DNA of 11,599 bases from Pseudomonadota bacterium (lineage in GTDB: Bacteria; Pseudomonadota; Alphaproteobacteria; Rhizobiales; Methylopilaceae), in contig JAEZCD010000250.1 in assembly GCA_023430145.1 (NCBI GenBank), positions 1-11,599 on the forward strand, written 5' to 3'. Below are positions 1 through 8,499 of this stretch, piece after piece. The first letter of the stretch is position 1; each line of letters begins with the position of its first letter. The notes beneath the pieces were generated by a model. It was not told where the DNA came from, searched no databases, and saw only the letters and a program-made list of their open reading frames with translations. The position numbers and the translations under genes are program-made.

Positions 1-1345
<1,345 letters not shown>

Positions 1346-1389
1346 GGGGGGGAGAGGCGGCGGAGAGCCCCGCACTGGAGCGCGGAGCA

Positions 1390-2286
1390 ATGGTGCATAT
1401 CGCTGTCTTGGTCCATCCGCGGCAGAAGTTCACGCAGAACAGCTCCTGGCTCGGCGAGCTCGCAGGCATCTGGAAAGAGCGCGGCATCCGCATCACGGTC
1501 ATGCGCGAGCCGACCCCGACGATCCGGCCCGACGTCGTCTTTCACAGCGTCGACCTGACGAGGACGCCGCCGGAGTACGTGGCCTTCCTCGAGCGTTTCC
1601 CGGTCGTCGTCAACCGGCGCGTGACGGACATCTCGAAGCGGCGGATCAGTCGCCACATCGTCGACCGGCCAGAAGCCTTCGACGGGCCGGTCATCATAAA
1701 GACCGACCTCAACTGCAACGGCATACCCGAGGCGGCCTTCGCCTCCGCGGATCGGCCGAAGGAGGCACCGCGGGTGAAGATGGACACCGCCTGGGAGACC
1801 CGGAGTTGGCTCCCCACCTATCCCATTCTCCGATCGACGCGGCAGGTACCGGCCGGTGTCTGGAGTAACCCGAATCTCGTCGTCGAGCGCTTCCTTCCCG
1901 AGCGGGAGGGGGATCTGTTCTGCATCCGCACCTGGCTCTTTCTCGGTGAGGCCGAACGGGTCGCACGCTTCTTCGCGAAATCGCCTGTCATCAAGTCCGA
2001 TACGATCGTCGGGCGCGAACGCCTCTTCGAGGTGCCGGACGATCTCAGGCGGCTGCGCCGGGATCTCGGCTTCGAGTTCGGGAAATTCGACTATGCGATC
2101 GTCGGCGGCGAGACCGTGCTCTTTGACGCCAACCGCACCCCGACGCTCGGCGTCATACCGCGCGACGAGGTCCTTCCCTGGCTGACGAGGTTCTCGGACG
2201 GACTCTGGACGTTCATTCCCCGGCCACCGGAGATTCCAGAGGCGCCGGACCCCGACGCGGCAACGGAGCGGCTGTTCGCCGACTGA
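1390..2286 (+). CDS. ATP-grasp fold protein of unknown substrate
   Basis: This is a 298-residue predicted cytoplasmic protein with no signal peptide. Three blocks point to the ATP-grasp fold: GPVIIKTDLNCNG (residues 99-111), where K104 would be the nucleotide-binding lysine; NLVVERFLPEREGDLFCIRTW (162-182), like the central strand of RimK/glutathione-synthetase-type ligases; and FGKFDYAIVGG with VLFDANRTPTLG (230-254), where D234, D246 and N248 would hold magnesium. The usual metal-binding E-x-N appears here as D-x-N. ATP-grasp enzymes normally join a carboxylate to an amine or thiol through an acyl phosphate; the substrates cannot be read from the sequence. ATG at 1390 is chosen because GGAG at 1377-1380 lies 9 nt upstream and the open frame before it only shadows mmsA. 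It sits 44 bp after mmsA and 98 bp before a methyltransferase gene. The fold call is fairly firm, the function unknown. Confidence 0.8.
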   Translation: MVHIAVLVHPRQKFTQNSSWLGELAGIWKERGIRITVMREPTPTIRPDVVFHSVDLTRTPPEYVAFLERFPVVVNRRVTDISKRRISRHIVDRPEAFDGPVIIKTDLNCNGIPEAAFASADRPKEAPRVKMDTAWETRSWLPTYPILRSTRQVPAGVWSNPNLVVERFLPEREGDLFCIRTWLFLGEAERVARFFAKSPVIKSDTIVGRERLFEVPDDLRRLRRDLGFEFGKFDYAIVGGETVLFDANRTPTLGVIPRDEVLPWLTRFSDGLWTFIPRPPEIPEAPDPDAATERLFAD

Positions 2287-2384
2287 GCCGTCCGGCGCGG
2301 GTGGCTGTCCGCCGCGCCAGGTCGACGGTATAGATGGTCCGGCGGCTTCGCCTCATAGCCCTCCCGTACGAGCCCTGACATCGA
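2287..2384 (+). promoter_or_regulatory. Intergenic hairpin between ATP-grasp and methyltransferase genes
   Basis: GGCGCGG at 2294-2300 pairs perfectly with CCGCGCC at 2312-2318 across an 11-nt loop, 7 bases after the stop of the ATP-grasp gene. No T-run follows, so it is not a classic intrinsic terminator; it may act as an attenuator or mRNA-end stabiliser. TATAGA at 2329-2334 could be a -10 element for the next gene, but no good -35 is visible. No small ORF with a convincing ribosome binding site was seen in this gap. Confidence 0.35.
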
Positions 2385-3080
2385 ATGGACGCCTGGATCG
2401 CGAAGCTGTTCGAACGGCCGGATCTCGCCCGAATGGGCCACGCGCAGCGGCGCGGCGACGCCAATCTCGGCCTCGGCTGGCTGTATTACGCCCTCGGGCG
2501 GATCGTGCGGCCGAGGCACGCGGTCGTCATCGGCTCCTATCGGGGCTTCGTGCCGATGATGCTCGGCAAGGCGCTCGCCGACAATCGCGACGGCGGCGAG
2601 GTCGTCTTCATCGATCCCTCGCTGGTCGATCCATTCTGGGCCGATCCGGCCGAGGTCGCCGGCTATTTCCGCGAGCACGGTCTCGACAACGTCCGCCACT
2701 ACCGCGCGACGACCCAGGAGTTCGTCGAGACCGATGCCTATCGGGCGATCGAGGAGGTCGGTATCCTGTTCATCGACGGCCTCCACACCGACGAGCAGGT
2801 CGCCTTCGACTGGGGAGCCTTCGCGCGCCTGGTGCCGCCGCGCGGCTTCATCGCCCTGCACGACAGCATGGTGGTGCTCCCGGATGGGGTCTACGGCCCC
2901 GGCAAGGCCTACGAGATGCGGGTGAAGTTCTTCGTCGACAGGCTGAAGACCGATCCCGACCTGCAGGTCATGGACTGGCCCTTCGGCCATTCGGGCCTGA
3001 CGCTGGTGCGCAAGATCGACCGCTCGTTGCCCGATCCGCTGCGCGACTGGATCGAGGGGCATCCGCTGGACGCCGTATGA
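2385..3080 (+). CDS. Class I SAM-dependent methyltransferase, Methyltransf_24 type
   Basis: This 231-residue predicted cytoplasmic enzyme is expected to transfer a methyl group from S-adenosylmethionine; the acceptor is unknown. Motif I is AVVIGSYRGFVPMML (46-60), with the acidic residue closing the next strand at FIDPS (D77). The block ILFIDGLHTDEQVAFDW (127-143) matches the FIDG-H pattern of Methyltransf_24 and CmcI-like proteins, followed by GFIALHDS (154-161), where the His-Asp pair is typical of this group. D131, H134 and H159/D160 could support a metal-dependent O-methyltransferase reaction (inference). ATG at 2385 is the first usable start because an in-frame TGA stands at 2376-2378; no clear Shine-Dalgarno precedes it, so initiation may be weak. 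The stop overlaps the start of the glycosyltransferase gene by 4 bp (ATGA), implying translational coupling and a shared pathway. Confidence 0.8.
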   Translation: MDAWIAKLFERPDLARMGHAQRRGDANLGLGWLYYALGRIVRPRHAVVIGSYRGFVPMMLGKALADNRDGGEVVFIDPSLVDPFWADPAEVAGYFREHGLDNVRHYRATTQEFVETDAYRAIEEVGILFIDGLHTDEQVAFDWGAFARLVPPRGFIALHDSMVVLPDGVYGPGKAYEMRVKFFVDRLKTDPDLQVMDWPFGHSGLTLVRKIDRSLPDPLRDWIEGHPLDAV

Positions 3081-4315
3081 GCCCCGTCATCGCCGTCTTC
3101 AGCACCCAGGCGCCGAGCCATTTTCGCCTGGTGCTGCCGATCATCGTGGGGCTCGCCCGCCGGGGCGCCGATGTCCGCGTCTTCACGCACGCCAGATTCG
3201 AGCCGGAGATCAGCCGCGCAGGCGCGAGCCTCGTCGACGTGTTCACGCCCTTCCCGCAGGAGGCGGCGGACGAGACGTCGACACCGATCGGCACGCGGTA
3301 CGTCACCCACGCCGGCCGCTTCGCCCGCGCCGTCGCCGCAGAGGCCGAGCGGCACCGACCGTCGCTGATCATCGGCGAGACGTTCTCGGTCCTCGGCCGC
3401 GCCGTCGCGGCCCTGCTCGGCGTGCCGTGGATCAATGTTTGCGCCGGCCATGACCTCGACGGCGAGCGGATCGTCCGGCAGATGCAGACCGATCCGCGCG
3501 TGAACCCTTCGCCCGAATGCCTCAGCGCGGTGGAGGCGCTGCGCACGATCCTGCCGGACGCCTCGCCGTTCGCCTTCGTCACCCCGACGAGCACGGTGCT
3601 CAACATCCACCCCGAGCCGCCGGCTTTCTTCGACCCCGCGTTGCGGCAGAAGTTCGAGCCGCTCGCCTTCTTCGGGTCGCTGCAGCCGCCGGAGGAAGCC
3701 GCCCCGGCCGCGCCGGAGGGGCGCTACTTCACCGACGACGGCCGGCTCAAGCTCTACGTCTGCTTCGGAACGATCGTCTGGTACCCGTTCGAGGCGCAGA
3801 CGCTGACTGCCTTGGCGGCCGTTTCGCGCTTCGTGGCCGGGCGTCCCGACATCGAGGCCCTCATCAGCCTCGGCACCGATCGCGTGGGCGCGGAGGACCG
3901 CAGGGCCCTGGCGGCGCCGAACGTCCGCGTCGAAGAGTATGTCGATCAGTGGGCGGTGCTGGAGGAGGCGGACGCCTTCGTCACCCATCACGGCCTCAAT
4001 TCGACGCACGAGGCGATCTTTCAGCGCGTGCCGATGCTGTCCTACCCGTTCTTCTGGGACCAGCCGGCGCTCGCCGAACGCTGCCGAAGGCTCGGCGTCG
4101 CGGTCCCGATCATCGACACTCCGCGCGCCCCGATCGAGGAGACGCGGCTCGCCGCCGCTCTCGACGCGCTTCGGAACGATCCGGCGCTGCCCGGCCGGCT
4201 CCAGGCGGCACGGCAGCTCGAGCTCGACGTGATCGCGGGCCGTGACGCGGTGCTCGATCGCATCCTGGCGATCGCGGAAGGTCGTCGGCCGGTCATGCTC
4301 GAGAAGGCGGTGTAG
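3077..4315 (+). CDS. GT1-family (UGT/MGT-like) glycosyltransferase
   Basis: This 412-residue protein has the two-domain GT-B pattern. The N-terminal domain starts IAVFSTQAPSHFRLVLPII (5-23), the acceptor-side opening strand and helix of UGT/MGT enzymes. The C-terminal donor domain has LYVCFGTIVW (226-235), then FVTHHGLNSTHEAIFQRVPML (301-321) and PFFWDQPALAERCRRLGV (324-341), close to the GT1 nucleotide-sugar signature (HGG-xx-S-xx-E, P-x-x-x-DQ). In the usual HGG the second position is H-H-G here. It probably moves a sugar from a UDP or dTDP donor to a small hydrophobic or polyketide-like acceptor, or to a lipid; neither partner is evident. No membrane segment is visible. It overlaps the methyltransferase gene by 4 bp and ends 130 bp before an unrelated binding-protein gene, so it is probably the last gene of its operon. 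Fold and class are firm, the acceptor unknown. Confidence 0.88.
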   Translation: MSPVIAVFSTQAPSHFRLVLPIIVGLARRGADVRVFTHARFEPEISRAGASLVDVFTPFPQEAADETSTPIGTRYVTHAGRFARAVAAEAERHRPSLIIGETFSVLGRAVAALLGVPWINVCAGHDLDGERIVRQMQTDPRVNPSPECLSAVEALRTILPDASPFAFVTPTSTVLNIHPEPPAFFDPALRQKFEPLAFFGSLQPPEEAAPAAPEGRYFTDDGRLKLYVCFGTIVWYPFEAQTLTALAAVSRFVAGRPDIEALISLGTDRVGAEDRRALAAPNVRVEEYVDQWAVLEEADAFVTHHGLNSTHEAIFQRVPMLSYPFFWDQPALAERCRRLGVAVPIIDTPRAPIEETRLAAALDALRNDPALPGRLQAARQLELDVIAGRDAVLDRILAIAEGRRPVMLEKAV

Positions 4316-4366
4316 GTTTCGAGTGGGGCGCCCTTTCGACGACACACTGTTCGACGGCCTGCGGAT

Positions 4367-4383
4367 CGGCGGATCGGCCGCCG
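4367..4383 (+). terminator. Possible hairpin after the glycosyltransferase gene
   Basis: CGGCGG (4367-4372) and CCGCCG (4378-4383) form a 6-bp GC stem with a 5-nt loop, about 50 bases after the glycosyltransferase stop and before the binding-protein gene. A short CTTTT occurs 11 bases downstream but there is no proper U-tract. It could end the upstream operon by a Rho-assisted route. The region's high GC makes chance stems common. Confidence 0.3.
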
Positions 4384-4445
4384 CTTCACGCCCTTTTCGG
4401 GATATGAAACTCTCTCCGACGACACCGACACCGGATCCAACGACC

Positions 4446-5669
4446 ATGCATCGCCTGACGAGAGGATCGGCCGCCGCCAGTGCCCTCGCACTGCTCGTCC
4501 TCGCCGGCACGGCGATGGCGCAAACCAGCGATCGGGTCATCAGGATCGGCGTCCTCAACGACATGTCCGGTCCCTATTCCGATCTTGCCGGTCCCGGCTC
4601 GGTCGCCGCCGCCAAGCTCGCGGTGGCGGATTTCGGTGCCGCCGCCAAGGGCATGAAGGTCGAGATCGTCGGTGCCGACCACCAGAACCGGCCCGACATC
4701 GGCTCCAACATCGCCCGCGCCTGGATCGACCGCGACGGCGTCGACGTCATCGTCGACGTGCCGACCTCCTCGGTCGCCTTCGCGGTCAGCGAGATCGCGA
4801 GGGAGAGGAACAAGGTGTTCCTGGCGTCCGGCGCCGGCTCGTCGGACCTCACCGGCTCGAAATGCTCGCCGAACACGGTGCACTGGACCTTCGACACCTG
4901 GGCCCTCGGCAACGGCACAGGCCGCGCGATGGTGAAGTCGGGTGGCGACACCTGGTTCTTCATCACCGCCGACTATGCGTTCGGCCACGCCCTCGAGCGC
5001 GATACCGCCGCCTTCGTCGAGAAGGGTGGCGGCAAGGTCTTGGGCGCCGTTCGGCATCCGTTCCCGAGCAGCGACCTGTCCTCGTTCCTGCTCCAGGCGC
5101 AGGCTTCCGGCGCCAAGGTGATCGGCCTCGCCAATGGCGGCAACGACACCATCAACGCCGTCAAGCAGGCGGCCGAGTTCGGCATCGCGCAGCGCGGCCA
5201 GATCCTGGCCGGCCTGATCATCGCCATCACCGACATTCACGCCCTCGGCCTCCGGAACGCGCAGGGACTCGTGCTGACGGAGTCGTTCTACTGGGACCGC
5301 AACGAGGGCAGCCGCGCCTTCGCCAAGCGCTTCGCGCCGATGTTCAAGGGCAACATGCCGACCCAGGCGCATGCGGGCGTCTATGCCGCGGTGCTGCACT
5401 ATCTGACGGCGGTAGAGGCGCTCGGCAGCGAAGCCGACGGCAGGGCGGTGGTCGCCAAGATGAAGGCGATGCCGACAGACGACCCGCTGTTCGGCAAGGG
5501 CGAGATCCGCGCCGACGGCCGCAAGGTCCACGACATGTTCCTGTTCGAGGTGAAAAAGCCGGAAGAGTCGAAGGGGCCTTGGGACTACTACAAGCTGCGC
5601 GCGACGATCCCGGCCGCGGAGGCCTTTCGGCCGATGGCCGAGGGCAACTGCCCTCTCGTCAAGAGCTGA
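4446..5669 (+). CDS. Periplasmic ligand-binding protein of the branched-chain amino acid ABC transporter type (orphan)
   Basis: This 407-residue precursor would bind a small ligand in the periplasm and hand it to an ABC permease. Residues 1-25 look like a Sec signal peptide: basic MHRLTRG, a hydrophobic ALALLVLAG core and cleavage after AMA. The mature part begins RVIRIGVLNDMSGPYSDLAGPG, the typical Peripla_BP_6/LivJ opening, followed by DVIVDVPTSSVAFAV, WFFITADYAFGHAL and VIGLANGGNDTINAVKQA, all usual for this family. Relatives in Bradyrhizobium and Rhodopseudomonas bind branched-chain amino acids, amides or aromatic acids; the ligand here is unknown. An in-frame ATG at 4404 would add 14 residues (KLSPTTPTPDP-type), putting a polar stretch before the signal peptide, so 4446 is preferred, though neither start has a strong Shine-Dalgarno. 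No livH, livM, livG or livF lies beside it. It may share a permease encoded elsewhere or serve a sensory role. Confidence 0.9.
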   Translation: MHRLTRGSAAASALALLVLAGTAMAQTSDRVIRIGVLNDMSGPYSDLAGPGSVAAAKLAVADFGAAAKGMKVEIVGADHQNRPDIGSNIARAWIDRDGVDVIVDVPTSSVAFAVSEIARERNKVFLASGAGSSDLTGSKCSPNTVHWTFDTWALGNGTGRAMVKSGGDTWFFITADYAFGHALERDTAAFVEKGGGKVLGAVRHPFPSSDLSSFLLQAQASGAKVIGLANGGNDTINAVKQAAEFGIAQRGQILAGLIIAITDIHALGLRNAQGLVLTESFYWDRNEGSRAFAKRFAPMFKGNMPTQAHAGVYAAVLHYLTAVEALGSEADGRAVVAKMKAMPTDDPLFGKGEIRADGRKVHDMFLFEVKKPEESKGPWDYYKLRATIPAAEAFRPMAEGNCPLVKS

Positions 5670-5704
5670 GCCCAGCTGGTCGGTTGCGAGACAAGCTGAT
5701 TGGC

Positions 5705-5788
5705 TCGCTCGCCGAGAAGGTCGGCATCGATCCGAAGGTGGCGCTGGAGATCGTCGGCGGCTCGGCGGCCTCGAGCTGGATGCTGCGC
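5705..5788 (+). pseudogene. Internal fragment of a 3-hydroxyisobutyrate/L-threonate dehydrogenase gene
   Basis: These 84 bases align without gaps to 9879-9962 inside the complete dehydrogenase gene, with five mismatches by eye (about 94% identity). The reading frame is kept and encodes SLAEKVGIDPKVALEIVGG followed by SAASSWMLR, against SLAEKVGIDPKIALEIVGG in the intact gene, then stops at TAG 5798-5800. Four of the five differences sit at third codon positions; the fifth helps make a conservative I/V change. The start codon, Rossmann domain, catalytic lysine region and C-terminal tail are missing, so it cannot make an enzyme. The pattern suggests a piece of a divergent functional homologue rather than a decaying copy of the neighbour. 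A trace of the upstream part (CCAGCT at 5672) may remain but is not convincing. Confidence 0.85.
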
Positions 5789-5890
5789 CACCATGCCTAG
5801 GACGGTCGGCACCACCTGCTCCATTTCACCCCTTGTCGAAATGTGGGAGTCCAGCATCTTCCGCGGGCGGCACTTGGCTTCCCGTCAGGT

Positions 5891-5919
5891 TTGACGATCG
5901 CGTCGGTGGCGAGCATGTT
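5891..5919 (+). promoter_or_regulatory. Possible sigma-70 promoter for tctCAB
   Basis: TTGACG at 5891-5896 matches the -35 consensus at five of six bases. A 17-nt spacer leads to CATGTT at 5914-5919, which matches the -10 at only three of six. It lies 38 bases before the tctC start, in the gap following an unrelated gene, where a promoter is expected. The weak -10 keeps confidence low. Confidence 0.3.
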
Positions 5920-5937
5920 GCCCGACCCTTCACAACC

Positions 5938-5950
5938 AAAAAAAAGGAGG
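5938..5950 (+). promoter_or_regulatory. Strong ribosome binding site of tctC
   Basis: A run of eight A (5938-5945) leads directly into GGAGG (5946-5950), 6 nt before the ATG at 5957. An A-rich, unstructured leader with a perfect core Shine-Dalgarno is the strongest initiation signal in this otherwise GC-rich window. It fits the need for excess binding protein over membrane subunits, and it decides the start. Confidence 0.75.
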
Positions 5951-5956
5951 AAGCTC

Positions 5957-6928
5957 ATGAGGACGACGCGACGCACATTGATGGGGGCCGGCATGGCCGT
6001 CGGCCTGGTGGCCGGGCTTGGCCTGGCTGCAGGGCCGGCCACCGCCGAGTACCCTGAAAAGCCCATCCGCTACATCATCACCTTCGGGCCCGGCGGTGAA
6101 TCGGACATCACCGCGCGCCTGCAGCAGCCCTTCTTCAAGGAGAAGTTCGGCCAGGATTTCGTGGTCGAGTACAAGCCGGGCGGCGGCGGCGCCGTCGGCT
6201 GGGCGTCGCTCAACTCGCTGCCTGGAGACGGCTACTCGATCATGGGCGTCAACCTGCCCCATGTCGTGCTGCAGCCGCTGCAGAAGGACGTGGGCTACAA
6301 GACCGAAGACCTGACCATCGTCTACTGGTTCCACTACACGCCCGACGCCATCGTCGTCACCAAGGATAGCGAGTTCAAGACCATCAAGGACCTGGTCGAC
6401 TACGCCAAGGCCAATCCCGGCAAGCTCACCTTCTCGGGCTCGGGCAAGGGCACCGCGCCGCATCTGGCCCAGGTGCTGTTCGACAAGAAGGCGGGCGTCA
6501 AGACCACCTACGTCGCCTTCGGCGGCACGGGCCCCAGCGTGACGGCGCTGATGGGCAAGCAGGTCGGCGCGGCGATGGCCTTCACCACGGTCGCGGCCAA
6601 CTACCCGGACACGCGGCTGCTGGCGGTGGCCATGGAGGAGCGGCACCCGAAGTTCCCGGACGTGCCGACGCTCAAGGAATCCGGCATCGAACTCGTCTCG
6701 GGCGCCTATCGCGGCATAGCGGTACCGAAGTCGACGCCAGAGCCGATCCGCAAGAAGCTGTCGGACATGATCGCCGAGATCAACAAGGACCCGGAGTTCA
6801 TCAAGAAGATGGAGGACGGCGGCTTCGCCATGTCCAACTACTCCTACGGCGCATCGAACGACAAGTTCATGCAGGATATCGCCAAGGATATCTCGGCCGC
6901 CGCCAAGGAAGCCGGCCTGCTGGAATAA
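5957..6928 (+). CDS. tctC: Tripartite tricarboxylate transporter binding protein TctC (Bug family)
   Basis: This 323-residue precursor is the periplasmic solute receptor of a secondary, ion-driven TctABC transporter. The N-terminus MRTTRRTLMGAGMAVG followed by a hydrophobic stretch and ATA at 28-30 is a signal peptide; the paired arginines leave Tat export possible, but Sec is also plausible. The mature protein starts EYPEKPIRYIITFGPGGESDI (31-51), the family hallmark (YP-x-KPI, then PGG-x-x-D), followed by VVEYKPGGGGAVG (69-81) and a central SGSGKGTAPHL region where carboxylate ligands are usually held. Length is normal. Bug proteins bind citrate, tricarballylate, dicarboxylates, nicotinate, terephthalate and other acids; the ligand cannot be told from sequence. 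The start is fixed by the ribosome binding site, though the frame is open further upstream. tctA follows after 62 bp. Confidence 0.93.
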   Translation: MRTTRRTLMGAGMAVGLVAGLGLAAGPATAEYPEKPIRYIITFGPGGESDITARLQQPFFKEKFGQDFVVEYKPGGGGAVGWASLNSLPGDGYSIMGVNLPHVVLQPLQKDVGYKTEDLTIVYWFHYTPDAIVVTKDSEFKTIKDLVDYAKANPGKLTFSGSGKGTAPHLAQVLFDKKAGVKTTYVAFGGTGPSVTALMGKQVGAAMAFTTVAANYPDTRLLAVAMEERHPKFPDVPTLKESGIELVSGAYRGIAVPKSTPEPIRKKLSDMIAEINKDPEFIKKMEDGGFAMSNYSYGASNDKFMQDIAKDISAAAKEAGLLE

Positions 6929-6942
6929 CAGCGTCGCGCAAT

Positions 6943-6968
6943 GAGGGCCGGCCTCGCGGTCCGCCCTC
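6943..6968 (+). promoter_or_regulatory. Intercistronic hairpin between tctC and tctA
   Basis: GAGGGC at 6943-6948 is the exact inverted complement of GCCCTC at 6963-6968, with a 14-nt GC-rich loop that can pair further. It begins 14 bases after the tctC stop and no T-run follows. Stem-loops in this position in binding-protein-first transport operons often protect the upstream message from 3' exonucleases and let more binding protein be made than permease. That role is inferred here. Confidence 0.45.
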
Positions 6969-6990
6969 TGCGCATCTCGCGGGGGGACTC

Positions 6991-8499
6991 ATGGCCGGAC
7001 TGGAATATCTGATCGATGCGCTGACTCCGGCCAACCTGGCCTTCGCGCTGTTCGGGGTCGCGGCGGGAACGGTCATCGGGGCCATCCCGGGGCTGACGGC
7101 GACGATGGCGGTGGCCGTGCTCGTGCCGCTCACCTTCGCCATGCCGACGGCGTCCGCGCTGATCCTCATGGGCGCGATCTACACCGGCGCCATCTATGGC
7201 GGCGCCTACTCGGCAATCCTCCTCAATACGCCCGGAACGCCTTCGGCCATCGCCACGACCTTCGACGGCTACCCCATGGCGAAGAAGGGCGAAGGCGATT
7301 TCGCCATCACCATGGCCTGCCTCGCCAGCGTGGTGGGCGGCCTCGTCGGCGCGCTGGCGCTGCTCACGCTGGCGCCGCCGCTCTCGCGCGTGGCGCTGGC
7401 CTTCGGTCCGGTCGAGTATTTCTGGCTCGCCATCTTCGGCCTGTCGCTCATCGCGGCCCTGTCGGAGGGTAGCCTGCTGAAGGGCATGGCCGGCGGCGCC
7501 GTCGGGCTTCTGCTGTCGTGCATCGGCGTCGCCGAGGTATCGGCAGACATCAGGATGACGTTCGGCACCCAGATCCTGCTCGGCGGCATCCAGGTCGTGG
7601 CGGCCCTGATCGGGCTCTACTGCATTCCCGTCCTGATCGACCTCGTGGCGACCCCGGACCGGCACCTCAAGGTCGAGGCCGCGTCCCGCGGCTTCCGCCT
7701 GGGCGAGGCCCTGAGGCAGCTCTGGAAGGAGAAGATCAATGCCCTGCGCTCGTCCATCATCGGCACGGTCGTCGGCATCCTGCCGGGGGCGGGCGGCTCC
7801 ATCGCCAGCCTAGTCGCCTATTCCGAGGCGCGGCGCACCGCGAAGCACGACCAATCCTACGGCAAGGGCGAGCCGGGCGGCGTCGTCGCCAGCGAGTCGG
7901 CCAACAACGCCACCGTCGGCGGCGGCTTCATCCCGACGCTGGTGCTGGGCATTCCCGGCACCCCGCCCGATGCGGTCATTCTCGGCGCACTGCTGGTGCA
8001 GGGCGTGCGCACCGGCCCGACGCTGTTCACGCAGCAGGGCGAGATCGTCTACACCTTCATCTGGGGCCTGATCCTCGCCACCATCCTGATGCTGCCGGTG
8101 GGCCTACTGATCGGCCGCTACGCCTTTCGCACCATCGTCACGCTGCCCAAGGCGCTGCTCGTGCCGTCCATCGCCTTCATGACCATCATCGGCACCTTTG
8201 CGATCCGCAACAACATGAACGACGTGGTCATCATGATCGTGCTCGGCACCGTGGGCTGGGTCATCGGCCGCTTCGGCTTCACGGCCTCGCCCATCGTGCT
8301 CGGGCTGATCCTCGGTCCGATCGCCGAATCGGGCTTCGTGCAGGCCTGGACCATCGGCGGCGCGTCGGGAGATAGGCTTGGCATGTTCTTCGGCCGGCCC
8401 ATTTCCCTCGCCATCATCCTGTTCACGATCTTCACGCTGGTCAGCCCGTTCGTCATGCCGCGGCTGCGCGCCACCGAGGAGCAGGCCCGTGCCGACTGA
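6991..8499 (+). CDS. tctA: Tripartite tricarboxylate transporter large membrane subunit TctA
   Basis: This 502-residue inner-membrane protein, the usual length for TctA, forms the translocation path of the transporter, probably driven by a proton or sodium gradient. It is hydrophobic throughout, with about ten to twelve likely membrane segments. Family motifs appear in order: GAIPGLTAT (30-38) followed by VAVLVPLTFAMP; YGGAYSAILLNTPGTPSA near residues 70-87; the second-half repeat GILPGAGGS (262-270); ESANNATVGGGFIPTLVLGIPG (302-323) leading to TPPDAV. The paired PG-rich loops show the internal duplication of the family. The ATG at 6991 follows a G-rich stretch GGGGGG (6981-6986), 4 nt upstream, a usable if imperfect Shine-Dalgarno. 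Its 3' end overlaps the start of tctB by 11 bp. Order here is C-A-B rather than the C-B-A of Salmonella tct. Confidence 0.95.
   Translation: MAGLEYLIDALTPANLAFALFGVAAGTVIGAIPGLTATMAVAVLVPLTFAMPTASALILMGAIYTGAIYGGAYSAILLNTPGTPSAIATTFDGYPMAKKGEGDFAITMACLASVVGGLVGALALLTLAPPLSRVALAFGPVEYFWLAIFGLSLIAALSEGSLLKGMAGGAVGLLLSCIGVAEVSADIRMTFGTQILLGGIQVVAALIGLYCIPVLIDLVATPDRHLKVEAASRGFRLGEALRQLWKEKINALRSSIIGTVVGILPGAGGSIASLVAYSEARRTAKHDQSYGKGEPGGVVASESANNATVGGGFIPTLVLGIPGTPPDAVILGALLVQGVRTGPTLFTQQGEIVYTFIWGLILATILMLPVGLLIGRYAFRTIVTLPKALLVPSIAFMTIIGTFAIRNNMNDVVIMIVLGTVGWVIGRFGFTASPIVLGLILGPIAESGFVQAWTIGGASGDRLGMFFGRPISLAIILFTIFTLVSPFVMPRLRATEEQARAD

Noticed and set aside
2287..2384. A possible precursor peptide gene that would make the ATP-grasp/methyltransferase pair a peptide-modifying system.
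   Set aside because: The gap has in-frame stops and no short ORF with a Shine-Dalgarno and a peptide-like sequence on either strand.
2909..4564. A 551-codon minus-strand open frame across the methyltransferase, glycosyltransferase and binding-protein genes.
   Set aside because: It runs antisense to genes with clear family motifs, its product is Arg/Gly/Asp-rich low-complexity sequence, and long antisense frames are expected at this GC content.
4386..5531. A 381-codon minus-strand open frame opposite the binding-protein gene.
   Set aside because: It has no recognisable domain and an Arg/Gly/Val/Ala-rich composition; the plus-strand gene has a signal peptide and family motifs.
5822..5843. CATTTC/GAAATG 6-bp inverted repeat with a 10-nt loop in the gap before tctC.
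   Set aside because: It is short and in a region of scarred sequence; with no second site or conserved position it is close to chance expectation.
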